A DNA stretch of 64,000 nucleotides from assembly GCA_910578865.1 (NCBI GenBank), contig CAJTRM010000015.1, forward strand, positions 13,059 to 77,058. Direction: 5' to 3'. The notes under the pieces were generated by a model, which did not search any database, was not told the DNA's origin, and was given only the letters and a program-made list of their open reading frames with translations. Numbering within the stretch: the first letter of the stretch is position 1; every line of letters begins with the position of its first letter. The position numbers were made by a program, and so were the translations under genes. Positions 7,224 through 16,021 of the stretch are shown here, piece after piece. Origin of the DNA: an uncultured Dorea sp. (GTDB taxonomy: Bacteria; Bacillota_A; Clostridia; Lachnospirales; Lachnospiraceae).

Positions 7224-9632
7224 TTATGGGTTCCGGTTTATCCACATGGCAGGAAGAATACCCTCCTTATCAAAATCAACTATTTTGCCGTTATTGTCGA
7301 TGTCATCATTTGTGATAATATAGGCGGCAGCAGACGGATATTTGCCAGGTGAACGAAGCCAGATGGAACAGCAGCTTCTGTTATAATAGGTAATAATACC
7401 ATTAGCAATAGCGTACTCTGTTGGCAGGCATGCATTTTCAATGTCGGTGGTGATATATTTTTCGGCCTCTTTAATGCTCAGCACAAAAATCTTGTCTTCT
7501 GTTGCGCTGCCGGGGGGAGTGTCGAAATCAGGATTTGGGTCGGCAGGTACAGTAACGGTGAGAATGTCTTTGCTCTCCTCCTCGGAAAAGGCGGTGCTGT
7601 AGAATTCATTATTCAGCCATTGGCGAAGTGTGCAGGTCTCCCATGTGACATCTGCCTCAATTGTGTTGTATGGCTGGCAGTCCAAAGCATATTTGCTGAT
7701 AACAAGTAACTTTTCGTCTTCAACCTTAAGTACATTCCACTCGATATTTTCTTTGCCGTTTGATATATCATTATCCTGTTCATATGAACCAAGGAAAACA
7801 GAGTCACCGGTTTTTGCAGACCTAAACTTTTCAACTCTATATTCTTTGTAGATGGAATTTGCTTTTTCTGTACTATCTTTATATCCGTTTAGTGCGATCA
7901 ATGACTCATAAGCACTGATATAATCTTGCTCATCAATGGATGCAATAGCATCGTTATAGGCGCAGATATTTTTGATGTGAGAGAACGCAACATAAAATAT
8001 GATAAAGAATACAATAACAACACAGGCTGTCAATGTTGTGATAATGGCAATTTTTGTGTCCCGGTTTGCCTTTGCTTCAGTTTCTTCAATCAATTTTTGG
8101 CACTTATAGATCTGCTTATCTGTATCCTTCCAACCAGGAATTGATTCCAAAAGGTCAAGGGCGGTTTTATAATTAGAAATCTTTTGGCCATACATTTTTG
8201 ATTTTGCTTCGATGAGGATAGCATCTTTTCGTACAATTTCTGCTTTTTCATAGCACTTTTCCACAAGAGATGCAGAGTCTTTATATTCACTGATAGACTC
8301 AAAAAGTTGTGCGGCCTCCTTGTAAGCGCTTTCGGGGTTATCGGTGTCCAGTATGTCTTTTGCGCGGCTGTAAATATCTTCCAGTCGGGCGTTTTCATTT
8401 CGGACATTGATATGTTCTATGTATCCTGTAAGCTCCTTTTTTAATTCCTCATCGGCAAACCGAATAGCCCTTTGATAGTTGTTGCTGTCATCAAAGGGGA
8501 TGAACAGGTTCTTCAAGTCGTCCTGCTTATGGACGTGAAGCTCTGCCATCAATTTTCCGAGATAAGCTTCGGCACATTCCGGCTCTATATCAAGCACCTT
8601 TTCACAATATCTGTCGGCATTGTCCCAGTTGCCGTCCTCCAGAAATATAAACGACCGCCTAAGAAGAGGCGCCGCATCGACGTTGTCGTAATCATCATTA
8701 TCGGCTATTTCTTTTACAATAGTTACTTTCGGCTTGTCTGACTGTAAGATTTTCTTTACCCCGCGGATCAGATCCGTCATAAAGCCGAGCCTGGACATAT
8801 CCTGAGCCTGCAGGTGGGAGAATTCCTCCGGCAGATCATAGGGATCCATATCTTTATAAGCAGGAATCAGTATCTTTTTCTGCCCCTGTTTAATCAGGGA
8901 AAGATAACGGTTCCACTCGTTCTTGACCCACGCGGACTGAAAGTATTCCGGCCTGGTGCCCAGAACGACCATTACCTTTGCACTATTTAGGGCGGCAAAA
9001 ATATATGGTTCATAGGCGGAACCAAGCTTGTCCTCCAGGGTAATGCGGGAGTAGAATACTTGGAATCCTTCCTGTATTAACTGATGGTAGAGGTCGTTTG
9101 CCAAAACACTGTCGGGTGTCCGCCTGCCGTTATGGTCGCTTTCCTTGTAGCAGATGAACACATCAAAGGGCTCCTCCTGCCGGGAGATGGCCAGGATACC
9201 TTTCTGAATTTCATTGATGGCTTTGGCCTCTTCCTCGTAGATGGATTTTTGACAGCTGTCTGCGTATTGGAGGGCTGATTTGTAATTTTCATCATCAAAA
9301 ATAGAAGTATACTGGGTCCTGTTGACGGTAGGGATATGCCTGTGAGAGGAGAGATCCTCCACATACTCGATACCGTAGCGGCAGAGAATCAGGGACCAGT
9401 AGGCCTCCGCATCAGTGCTGTCCTCGTTGAGAATCTGTTCGTAGAGTCCCATTGCTTTGTCAAATTCGTTATTGCGTCGAAAATGGTTTGCCCTGTCGTA
9501 CAGGTTTGACATCCTGTCGTCATCAAGCTTTGGCAGGGTCTGCTGAGTGCCGCAGTATTCACAGGTGGCCACGGTTTCGTTGGGGTTGATTTCTAATGTG
9601 CCGCCGCACATTTTGCATTTGAATAAGGACAT
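7224..9632 (-). CDS. Zinc-ribbon / TPR / TIR-domain / membrane / DUF6273 protein
   Basis: The 802 residues form a multidomain protein. A zinc ribbon (C6, C9, C24, C27) is followed by TPR-like helices (about 40-145) and a TIR domain (about 155-295). More TPR-like repeats follow (325-515), then one membrane helix (about 528-550), and a C-terminal region resembling DUF6273 (about 605-800, with IEWNVLKVE, LRQWLN and SIWLRSPG). In the TIR domain, E208 of SAYEPYIFAAL sits where NADase TIR domains have their catalytic glutamate, and WVKNEW matches the conserved tryptophan region. It is the third gene of an operon with SPFH and membrane proteins, with a GAGGTATC ribosome site before the ATG. I infer a membrane-anchored stress or infection sensor with a possible NAD-consuming effector. 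The activity is not shown by sequence alone. Confidence 0.85.
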   Translation of the reverse strand: MSLFKCKMCGGTLEINPNETVATCEYCGTQQTLPKLDDDRMSNLYDRANHFRRNNEFDKAMGLYEQILNEDSTDAEAYWSLILCRYGIEYVEDLSSHRHIPTVNRTQYTSIFDDENYKSALQYADSCQKSIYEEEAKAINEIQKGILAISRQEEPFDVFICYKESDHNGRRTPDSVLANDLYHQLIQEGFQVFYSRITLEDKLGSAYEPYIFAALNSAKVMVVLGTRPEYFQSAWVKNEWNRYLSLIKQGQKKILIPAYKDMDPYDLPEEFSHLQAQDMSRLGFMTDLIRGVKKILQSDKPKVTIVKEIADNDDYDNVDAAPLLRRSFIFLEDGNWDNADRYCEKVLDIEPECAEAYLGKLMAELHVHKQDDLKNLFIPFDDSNNYQRAIRFADEELKKELTGYIEHINVRNENARLEDIYSRAKDILDTDNPESAYKEAAQLFESISEYKDSASLVEKCYEKAEIVRKDAILIEAKSKMYGQKISNYKTALDLLESIPGWKDTDKQIYKCQKLIEETEAKANRDTKIAIITTLTACVVIVFFIIFYVAFSHIKNICAYNDAIASIDEQDYISAYESLIALNGYKDSTEKANSIYKEYRVEKFRSAKTGDSVFLGSYEQDNDISNGKENIEWNVLKVEDEKLLVISKYALDCQPYNTIEADVTWETCTLRQWLNNEFYSTAFSEEESKDILTVTVPADPNPDFDTPPGSATEDKIFVLSIKEAEKYITTDIENACLPTEYAIANGIITYYNRSCCSIWLRSPGKYPSAAAYIITNDDIDNNGKIVDFDKEGILPAMWINRNP

Positions 9633-9641
9633 TTTGATACC

Positions 9642-10343
9642 TCACTTTAGTAATTTGCATTTTTTGTTCCTGTCACTAAGCAGGATCGTAATTTCATCCG
9701 CAAGCCTGATGGCCTGATCAGCGTTATCCTCTGTTACGGCTTTGGTGAGTTTTGAAAATTTAGCAGTGATATCACTTTCAAGTGAAGCGAGCGCAGGATT
9801 GCTCATGGGGTCGGAGTAACGCACTGCTTCGTATATCTTTTTACATTCTCCTTTTATCGTTTCACTTTGTGCTCTTGCCGTCAGGCCTTCCGCCTCGGCC
9901 GTTAAGGACTTGACAAAAAAAGTTTCTGTTTTGATTTTGTCGTCGATGTTACTTACAATTTCAATTGCTGCCGCTGCCTTTACAACAGCAATGATATTGA
10001 AAGCCAGGACGATGGCACAAAGGATGATTCCTACCCAATAGGACAGCTGAGGGACCAGCATACAGAAGCCGCCGAAAATAAAGGATAGAATCAGGCCGGT
10101 GTAGCTGGTAGTAATAAGGGAAATATGATAAAAAGTTTTTTCTAAATCATTGTTTTTGAATGCAAAATATCCACATACCAACTGACCGATCAACGTAACT
10201 GCAATGAGCGCATAGCCGGTCCAGAAGGATGAGGTGTATTTTTCATGTCCGGCCCATCCGGCGGACACAAAAGAAATAATATTAAAAAGTACGAACAGAA
10301 CCGCCCATATCATCGAGTAATATTTAAATGCTCTTTTCATCAT
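9642..10343 (-). CDS. Four-helix membrane protein with cytoplasmic C-terminal tail
   Basis: This 233-residue protein has four predicted membrane helices (about 10-30, 45-65, 75-95 and 100-125) and a helical, charged C-terminal tail (130-233). I start at the first of two consecutive ATGs (10343), 5 bp after AGGGAGG. The longer frame starting at 10373 would overlap the SPFH gene and has no better ribosome site. It lies between the SPFH gene (12 bp upstream) and the TIR gene (9 bp downstream), so it is probably part of the same complex. The position and topology recall YdjH of the Bacillus ydjGHI locus, but I cannot confirm homology. Confidence 0.78.
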   Translation of the reverse strand: MMKRAFKYYSMIWAVLFVLFNIISFVSAGWAGHEKYTSSFWTGYALIAVTLIGQLVCGYFAFKNNDLEKTFYHISLITTSYTGLILSFIFGGFCMLVPQLSYWVGIILCAIVLAFNIIAVVKAAAAIEIVSNIDDKIKTETFFVKSLTAEAEGLTARAQSETIKGECKKIYEAVRYSDPMSNPALASLESDITAKFSKLTKAVTEDNADQAIRLADEITILLSDRNKKCKLLK

Positions 10344-10354
10344 CCATACCTCCC

Positions 10355-11599
10355 TTAAAGCTTTCTGCCGCACTCGGGGCAGAATTTTGTGCCTGCGGAT
10401 ATTTCCGTGCCACAGTCAGGACAAGCAGTTGCCAGTTTGTGTCCGCATTCCGGGCAGAATTTACCTTTTGCAACCGTCTTTCCGCACTCCGGACAAAGGA
10501 CCGTTTGCTCAGAACCGGCGGGAGAGACCCTCTCGCCGCACTCCAGGCAGAACTTTGCACCCGCAGGAAGGACCGAACCGCATTTAAAACATTTGGCGTC
10601 GGAAGGTGATGTGTTTATCTGGCTGAGCGCATCGCCTATCGTACCGCCGATGGTACCGGCAACTGCACCGCCGACACCTGCCATAGTGCCGAGACCTACG
10701 CCAAGATTGGTAAACTGTCCTACGGCTTCATTTCTTGCCACCTCGGTTGCGACATCAAACCCGCGTTCCTGCTGATAGGTGTAACCTTCCTGAATCCGTT
10801 TGGCTGCCTGGGCTTTGGAGTCAATTACTACCTTCTGGGCTTCGGTCTGTGCATGGATGATGTCGGTCTGCTGGCGAAGCTTTGCCTCGGCAATATCGGC
10901 ATATTGCCGGAAGTGTAGTTCTTTGAATTTTTCATATTGCCTGTCGCCGTCCGGTTTGACTACATTGGTGACAAAAAAACGTTCAAGAGCAATACCGTAA
11001 TCCGAAAAATCGGGAATTAATTGTTTGTGAATAGAATCCGAGAACACCGTCAGGTTTTCATCCAGCTCAAAAATGTTGATAGAATTGGCTTTCATTGTCT
11101 GTGCAATGTAGGTTTTTACTCTTGTCATCAGGAATGCCCGGAAGAAGGAAGCCAGTTTTTGCTGACCAAGGAGATTTTCGGTGCCCACAAGTTTTAAGAG
11201 CAATTTACGGCTGTCCTCGGCCCGGAGGCTCATTTCGCCCGAAGCTCCGACGGAGATTGGAAAACCGTAGGTGGGCTCTATGTACTGTACTTTGCTGTCG
11301 GTTCCCCATTTGATACTCATCTGTTCGGTTTTATTGATAAAGTAAACTTCACAGTGGAAGGGAGAGTCTTTGCCGGTCAAATGGCCGAGAGCTTTCTCAA
11401 GCATAGGGATATTCTGAGTTTCAAGGGTATAGCGTCCCGGCCCGAAAAGATCAAGAGCATGGCCGTCCATAAAAAATATGGCTTCCTGGCTTTCGTGCAC
11501 GATCAGTTGAGTAAGACTGTTAAAGTCTTCGCTGGGATGTTTCCATATGAAAGTGCTGTTGTCACCCTCATATTTGATAGTTTCAGCAATCTGTGCCAT
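10355..11599 (-). CDS. SPFH-domain (YdjI-like) protein with three C-terminal zinc ribbons
   Basis: This is a 414-residue protein. An SPFH/YdjI-type domain covers about residues 25-215 and a coiled coil rich in Ala, Gln and Lys covers 225-275. A glycine-rich hydrophobic segment (297-323) could insert into or contact membrane. Three CxxC...CxxC zinc ribbons end the protein (337-354, 369-386, 393-411). The start has GAGGAGG and a promoter upstream. SPFH proteins oligomerise on membranes. Bacillus YdjI recruits the phage-shock protein PspA to membranes together with YdjG and YdjH. Here the operon partner is a TIR protein instead of PspA, which makes the locus unusual. Confidence 0.88.
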   Translation of the reverse strand: MAQIAETIKYEGDNSTFIWKHPSEDFNSLTQLIVHESQEAIFFMDGHALDLFGPGRYTLETQNIPMLEKALGHLTGKDSPFHCEVYFINKTEQMSIKWGTDSKVQYIEPTYGFPISVGASGEMSLRAEDSRKLLLKLVGTENLLGQQKLASFFRAFLMTRVKTYIAQTMKANSINIFELDENLTVFSDSIHKQLIPDFSDYGIALERFFVTNVVKPDGDRQYEKFKELHFRQYADIAEAKLRQQTDIIHAQTEAQKVVIDSKAQAAKRIQEGYTYQQERGFDVATEVARNEAVGQFTNLGVGLGTMAGVGGAVAGTIGGTIGDALSQINTSPSDAKCFKCGSVLPAGAKFCLECGERVSPAGSEQTVLCPECGKTVAKGKFCPECGHKLATACPDCGTEISAGTKFCPECGRKL

Positions 11600-11626
11600 A
11601 AGAATTACCTCCTCACTCTTTCTTGT

Positions 11627-11655
11627 ATCTTATCATTATTTAGGAAGAAGTTCAA
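11627..11655 (-). promoter_or_regulatory. Sigma-A promoter of the SPFH-TIR operon
   Basis: On the minus strand TTGAAC (11650-11655) and TAAGAT (11627-11632) are 17 bp apart, about 30 bp upstream of the SPFH start codon. The leader is short, with no obvious operator. Confidence 0.6.
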
Positions 11656-11744
11656 TGAATATTGAGGGCGATAAGGATCTGAAGCCGTTTCATATTATGG
11701 TCACACAGATGACAAGACGATCCTTGTCCCTGACAGGATATAGG

Positions 11745-11788
11745 AAAGCCCGGAGGATGGTAATATTATACCGTTCCCCGGGCTTTTT
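11745..11788. terminator. Bidirectional terminator-like hairpin
   Basis: AAAGCCCGG (11745-11753) pairs perfectly with CCGGGCTTT (11778-11786), with an inner GGTA/TACC pairing, followed by T's on the plus strand. It lies just past the stop of the chemoreceptor gene ending at 11822 and before the SPFH promoter, so it would insulate the two minus-strand operons. Confidence 0.65.
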
Positions 11789-11821
11789 CTATAGGTGAAT
11801 ATCTTATACGACACTTGTGTT

Positions 11822-13825
11822 TTACCGTCTCTTTAACCGGAACTTTGCCACCAGGTCTTTGAGCATATTGGCCTGGCCGGACAGTTCTTCGCTGGCGGCG
11901 GCGCTCTTTTCAGCAGTGGCGAGGTTTGACTGTACAACGCCGGAGATCTGGTCGATCCCATGAATCACCTCTTCTGTGGCAGTTGCCTGTTCAGCGGAAT
12001 ATGCTGCAATCCCGTCAATGAGTTTGTTTACCTCCTCTGCCTGGTCTACGACTGCAAGCATAGATGCGGCAGTATCTTCTGCTACGTTGCTTCCTTCTGT
12101 TACCGCCTCTACCGTCTGATCGATCAGAAGAGTGGTATTCTTGGCAGCTTCAGAAGATTTGCTGGCAAGATTCCGCACTTCGTCTGCCACTACGGCAAAT
12201 CCTTTGCCTGCTTCTCCGGCACGGGCAGCTTCCACTGCGGCATTCAGAGCAAGAATATTTGTCTGGAATGCGATATCCTCAATCGTCTTGATAATGCTGT
12301 GGATCTCTGTGGATTTGCTGCTGATTTTCTGGATTGCCGAGTTCATGTGCTGCATCTTATTGTTACACTCCAGGATACTGCTTCCGACCTCTTTTGAAAT
12401 CTGGCTGGCTTTTTTTGCACCCATTGCCGTTTTCTGTATTCCGTCAGATACTTCAGTAATATGGGAAGCAAGGCGTTCCACAGCTTCGTTTTGCTGTAAA
12501 GAACCCTGGGAGAGCGCCTGTGCTCCGTCGGATACATAGCCGGAGCCCTCTGCAACCTCACCGGCTGCTGTATTGATCTGTCCCATCGTCTCATTGAGAA
12601 ACCGCGAGATTAAGTTCAAAGAGTCTTTAATTTTAGCAAACTCACCGACGTATTCGTGTGAGAGGGTGAAATTCAGGTTTCCGTGTGCAATTTCCTGTAA
12701 TTTTTCTGAAATTTCATTGATATAATCTACATATTGGCGCAGTCTTGTTACAGTACGGTCAAAATTACCTGCAAGTTCGCCGAGTTCATCGTTGGAACTG
12801 TAGCTGATGGTCTGGTTCAGCTCGCCTTCCGCAATTTTTGCTGCGACCCTGTTCAGTTCAGCTACCGGCTTGCCTATAATGTTCCGCACGAGAAGGATAA
12901 TCAGGATGACTGCAACAATGACTGCAAAGGCAGATACAGAAAGCATCATGCCTGTCAGCATTTTCAGATCGCTGAGCACTTCGGATTTTGATACGTAGGA
13001 TACGGCCATCCAGTCGCTTCCGGATACCTCTGCAACCTGTATGTAGGTGTTGTCATCATAGAGGGATAATCCGGTCTTCCCGTCTTTGATTTGTTTGGCT
13101 GCATATGCGTACATATCTTTACTGAATTCGTCGAGGCTGCGCCCGTTCATATCTTTGTCCCGATGCCCGATGATAGTATCGGTACGTGTATCTACAAGGA
13201 AGATTCCGCCGGTTTTCTCAAGTCTGATATTACTTACGATGTCAGATATGGAATCCAAATATACGTCGGCGGCGGCAACACCGAGAGTTTCCCCGTTGCT
13301 TTTCTTCAGTATTCCTGAGGCTCCCACTACATAGGACTGGCTGTCTTCATCAAAATATACATCCCCCAGAATAAAATCTTCTGACTGGATACCGTTTTTG
13401 TACCAGGATTTTTCCAGGGCATTGAACTCCGGTCCGGGTACAAAGGAAGCATGATATAAAGAACCGTCGGTCATTGCAACGTAAAGGCCGGCAGGATACG
13501 CTTTATTCTGGTCAACAGTGTGCCGGATATATTCCTTTATTTCCTCGATGTCCATGTCTTCATAAGAAATAGTGTCCCGCTGCATTTCAAGCATTGTCAG
13601 CGTTTTATTCATCCATGCGTTTGTTTCCTGAAGCGCTTTGTCTGTAGTTTCCTGGAGAAGATTTTCACTTTTGGCCAGCAGCGCGTCAGAAACACGGTTA
13701 TATACGATCAGCAGAAGTACGGCAACCATAATTACGATTGTCACTACAATTGCTCCAACAAGCTTTCCTGTAATGCCTCCTTTTCTTTTTCTGGCTTTTA
13801 CTGCCGTGTTATCTTTTGTTTTCAT
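11822..13825 (-). CDS. Methyl-accepting chemotaxis protein with Cache sensor domain
   Basis: From the ATG at 13825 this is a 667-residue transmembrane chemoreceptor. It has a cytoplasmic basic tail, a first helix (about residues 20-42), an extracellular double-Cache-type domain (about 45-290), a second helix (about 300-322) and a HAMP domain (about 325-375). A long MCP signalling coiled coil follows, with the tip AFQTNILALNAAVEAARAGE. I reject the 40-residue longer start at 13945. It lies upstream of the predicted transcription start, while 13825 has GAAGGAG 8 bp before it. Cache domains bind amino acids, carboxylates or related small ligands. The ligand here is unknown. Confidence 0.93.
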   Translation of the reverse strand: MKTKDNTAVKARKRKGGITGKLVGAIVVTIVIMVAVLLLIVYNRVSDALLAKSENLLQETTDKALQETNAWMNKTLTMLEMQRDTISYEDMDIEEIKEYIRHTVDQNKAYPAGLYVAMTDGSLYHASFVPGPEFNALEKSWYKNGIQSEDFILGDVYFDEDSQSYVVGASGILKKSNGETLGVAAADVYLDSISDIVSNIRLEKTGGIFLVDTRTDTIIGHRDKDMNGRSLDEFSKDMYAYAAKQIKDGKTGLSLYDDNTYIQVAEVSGSDWMAVSYVSKSEVLSDLKMLTGMMLSVSAFAVIVAVILIILLVRNIIGKPVAELNRVAAKIAEGELNQTISYSSNDELGELAGNFDRTVTRLRQYVDYINEISEKLQEIAHGNLNFTLSHEYVGEFAKIKDSLNLISRFLNETMGQINTAAGEVAEGSGYVSDGAQALSQGSLQQNEAVERLASHITEVSDGIQKTAMGAKKASQISKEVGSSILECNNKMQHMNSAIQKISSKSTEIHSIIKTIEDIAFQTNILALNAAVEAARAGEAGKGFAVVADEVRNLASKSSEAAKNTTLLIDQTVEAVTEGSNVAEDTAASMLAVVDQAEEVNKLIDGIAAYSAEQATATEEVIHGIDQISGVVQSNLATAEKSAAASEELSGQANMLKDLVAKFRLKRR

Positions 13826-13924
13826 TTCTGCATCTCCTTCAAACATTGTATTTAGTTTCTGATGCCTTCCCTGTACATAAATTGTAGGTCTTCCTGCACA
13901 CGGAGCGTACCATAGTCTATAAAA

Positions 13925-13953
13925 AATTATAAATGAATCATACAAAAATTACA
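13925..13953 (-). promoter_or_regulatory. Sigma-A promoter of the Cache chemoreceptor
   Basis: On the minus strand TTGTAA (13948-13953) and a perfect TATAAT (13925-13930) are 17 bp apart. The expected transcript starts near 13918, which supports the chemoreceptor start at 13825. Confidence 0.65.
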
Positions 13954-14027
13954 ATACAGCTATCATTGTTTTCGATATTTCAGACAATAATATCAATGAG
14001 TTTATTAAACAGCACATTATAAGGAAA

Positions 14028-14094
14028 TATTTGTGCAAAATAGAATGAAGCTACTTTCAAAGACGGAAAGAAGGAACCTCTATTTGTGCAAAAT
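14028..14094. repeat. Twin 14-bp direct repeats upstream of the nan operon (candidate operators)
   Basis: The 14-mer TATTTGTGCAAAAT occurs at 14028-14041 and again, identically, at 14081-14094, 53 bp apart (about five helical turns). Each contains the inverted repeat ATTTG/CAAAT. They lie in the 428-bp gap between the divergent chemoreceptor and nanE genes. The RpiR-family regulator in the nan operon is an obvious candidate ligand, but this is inference. Confidence 0.45.
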
Positions 14095-14253
14095 GACTAA
14101 AAAATAAAATGGAAACAGGGGATGTACAGAGTGGAATTTGAAAAAAGTGAAAGAACTTTCAGAAGTGGATAAGTATATTGAAAATGATTTCTTCGTCGGA
14201 TATACTGAGTGACAGAAACAAGGCAAGGAACAAGACAAGGAAGGAGCAAAGAG

Positions 14254-14961
14254 ATGAAAGCGAATGTGGAACAATTGAAGGGCAGACTGGTGGTATCCTG
14301 TCAGGCTCTGCCGCATGAGCCTCTTCATTCTTCTTTTATTATGGGAAGAATGGCAGTTGCGGCAAAGGAAGGGGGCGCGGCAGGAATCCGCGCCAATACA
14401 AAAGAGGATATTAAGGAGATTCAGTCCCTGACAGATCTTCCGGTCATCGGGATTGTCAAGAGAGATTACAGCGACAGTCATGTCTATATTACGCCAACTA
14501 TAAAAGAAGTGGATGAGCTGATGGAGGTTCAGCCTGAGATTATCGCAGTGGATGCTACGGGGGCGCTGCGTCCGGGGAATGTAACGCTGGATGATTTTTT
14601 CAGGCAGGTGAAAGAGAGATATCCGGATCAGCTTCTCATGGCCGACTGCTCGACTGTGGAGGAAGCAGTCCATGCAGATGAACTTGGATTTGATTTTATC
14701 GGGACTACAATGGTGGGCTATACCGAACAGAGCAAAGGGGACAGGATTGAGGAAAATGATTTTGAGATCCTGAGGAGGATTATTGCACAGGTAAAGGGGA
14801 AGGTAATCGCAGAGGGGAATATTGACACACCTCAAAAAGCAAAACGGGTCATTGAGCTTGGTGCATTCAGTGTTGTGGTCGGATCTGTCATTACAAGGCC
14901 TCAATTGATCACCAGGTCATTTACAGAGGCGTTAGATGCGCCACACGGAGACAGAGCATAA
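14254..14961 (+). CDS. nanE: N-acetylmannosamine-6-phosphate 2-epimerase
   Basis: This 235-residue TIM-barrel enzyme converts ManNAc-6-P to GlcNAc-6-P. Visible family signatures are GIRANTKEDI, the catalytic lysine K69 in GIVKRDY, and E187 in IAEGNIDTP. I use the ATG at 14254, which follows AAGGAAGGAG, and not the in-frame ATG 45 bp upstream, which lacks a ribosome site and adds a 15-residue tail atypical of NanE. It is the first gene of the sialic-acid operon and acts after NanA and NanK. Confidence 0.96.
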   Translation: MKANVEQLKGRLVVSCQALPHEPLHSSFIMGRMAVAAKEGGAAGIRANTKEDIKEIQSLTDLPVIGIVKRDYSDSHVYITPTIKEVDELMEVQPEIIAVDATGALRPGNVTLDDFFRQVKERYPDQLLMADCSTVEEAVHADELGFDFIGTTMVGYTEQSKGDRIEENDFEILRRIIAQVKGKVIAEGNIDTPQKAKRVIELGAFSVVVGSVITRPQLITRSFTEALDAPHGDRA

Positions 14962-15018
14962 TTTTTTAAGTCATAAAGGAACCCTTTCAACAAAATTTCA
15001 GAAAAGGAGAGAAGAACG

Positions 15019-15936
15019 ATGAGAGACCTTAACAAGTACAAAGGAGTGATTCCGGCATTTTATGCATGCTATGACGAAGCCGGAGAGATCAGCCCTGACG
15101 GCGTGCAGGCACTGACAAAATATTTTGTCAGAAAGGGCGTAAAGGGAGTCTATGTGAATGGTTCATCAGGAGAGTGCATCTATCAGAATGTGGAGGACAA
15201 AAAGATTGTCCTGGAAAATGTGATGAAGGCGGCGGAGGGAAAGCTGACGGTCATTGCACATGTGGCATGCAACAATACGAAGGACAGCATGGAGCTGGCA
15301 CGGCACGCAGAGAGTCTTGGTGCAGATGCTATCGCAGCCATTCCGCCGATTTATTTCAGGCTGCCGGAATACGCCATTGCAAAATACTGGAATGATATCA
15401 GTGCCGCCGCACCGAACACAGATTTTGTGATCTACAATATTCCGCAGCTTGCAGGTGTTGCACTTACTGCGGGGCTGTTTGCAGAGATGAGGAAGAATCC
15501 GAATGTGATCGGAGTGAAGAATTCATCCATGCCGGTACAGGATATCCAGATGTTTAAAGCACAGGCAGGGGAAGATTATGTAATTTTTAACGGGCCGGAT
15601 GAGCAGTTCATCAGCGGGCGTGTGATCGGCGCGGAAGGTGCCATCGGAGGCACCTACGGGGTGATGCCGGAACTGTTCCTTAAGATGGATGAATATGTGA
15701 GGTCAGGGGACTTTGGAAAAGCCAGGAAAATTCAGTATGCGGTAAATGAAGTGATCTATAAAATGTGTTCTGCCCATGGAAACATGTACGGAGTCATCAA
15801 GGCAATCCTCAAGGTCAATGAAGGACTGGAGCTTGGAGGAGTGAGAGAGCCGCTACCTGCTCTCATTGACAGTGATAGGAAAATTGTGGAAGAAGCTGCA
15901 AAGATGATTCGTGATGCAAAGGATGCGTATCTATAA
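15019..15936 (+). CDS. nanA: N-acetylneuraminate lyase
   Basis: This 305-residue class I aldolase of the DHDPS/NAL family splits sialic acid (Neu5Ac) into ManNAc and pyruvate. Key features are the carboxylate-binding GSSGE (48-52), the catalytic tyrosine Y139 in IYNIP and the Schiff-base lysine K167 in GVKNSS. The full length matches the family. It is encoded 57 bp after nanE with a strong GGAGAG ribosome site. Its position with nanE, a symporter and nanK makes NAL more likely than dihydrodipicolinate synthase. Confidence 0.95.
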   Translation: MRDLNKYKGVIPAFYACYDEAGEISPDGVQALTKYFVRKGVKGVYVNGSSGECIYQNVEDKKIVLENVMKAAEGKLTVIAHVACNNTKDSMELARHAESLGADAIAAIPPIYFRLPEYAIAKYWNDISAAAPNTDFVIYNIPQLAGVALTAGLFAEMRKNPNVIGVKNSSMPVQDIQMFKAQAGEDYVIFNGPDEQFISGRVIGAEGAIGGTYGVMPELFLKMDEYVRSGDFGKARKIQYAVNEVIYKMCSAHGNMYGVIKAILKVNEGLELGGVREPLPALIDSDRKIVEEAAKMIRDAKDAYL

Positions 15937-16021
15937 AGTGCAGGGCGAAGGCGCGTGTACCGGAACCGGCCGGGATGCACGCCGGACAAAAGAAAATGAA
16001 TGAGAATCAGGAGGAGAGAAG

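Noticed and set aside
13826..13945. Forty-residue N-terminal extension of the Cache chemoreceptor
   Set aside because: It would begin upstream of the predicted transcription start and before the good ribosome site; the hydrophobic sequence is non-conserved intergenic DNA.
15019..15936. Dihydrodipicolinate synthase (dapA) as identity of the NAL-family gene
   Set aside because: Neighbours are nanE, a symporter, nanK and nagA, and the substrate-motif GSSGE favours N-acetylneuraminate lyase.
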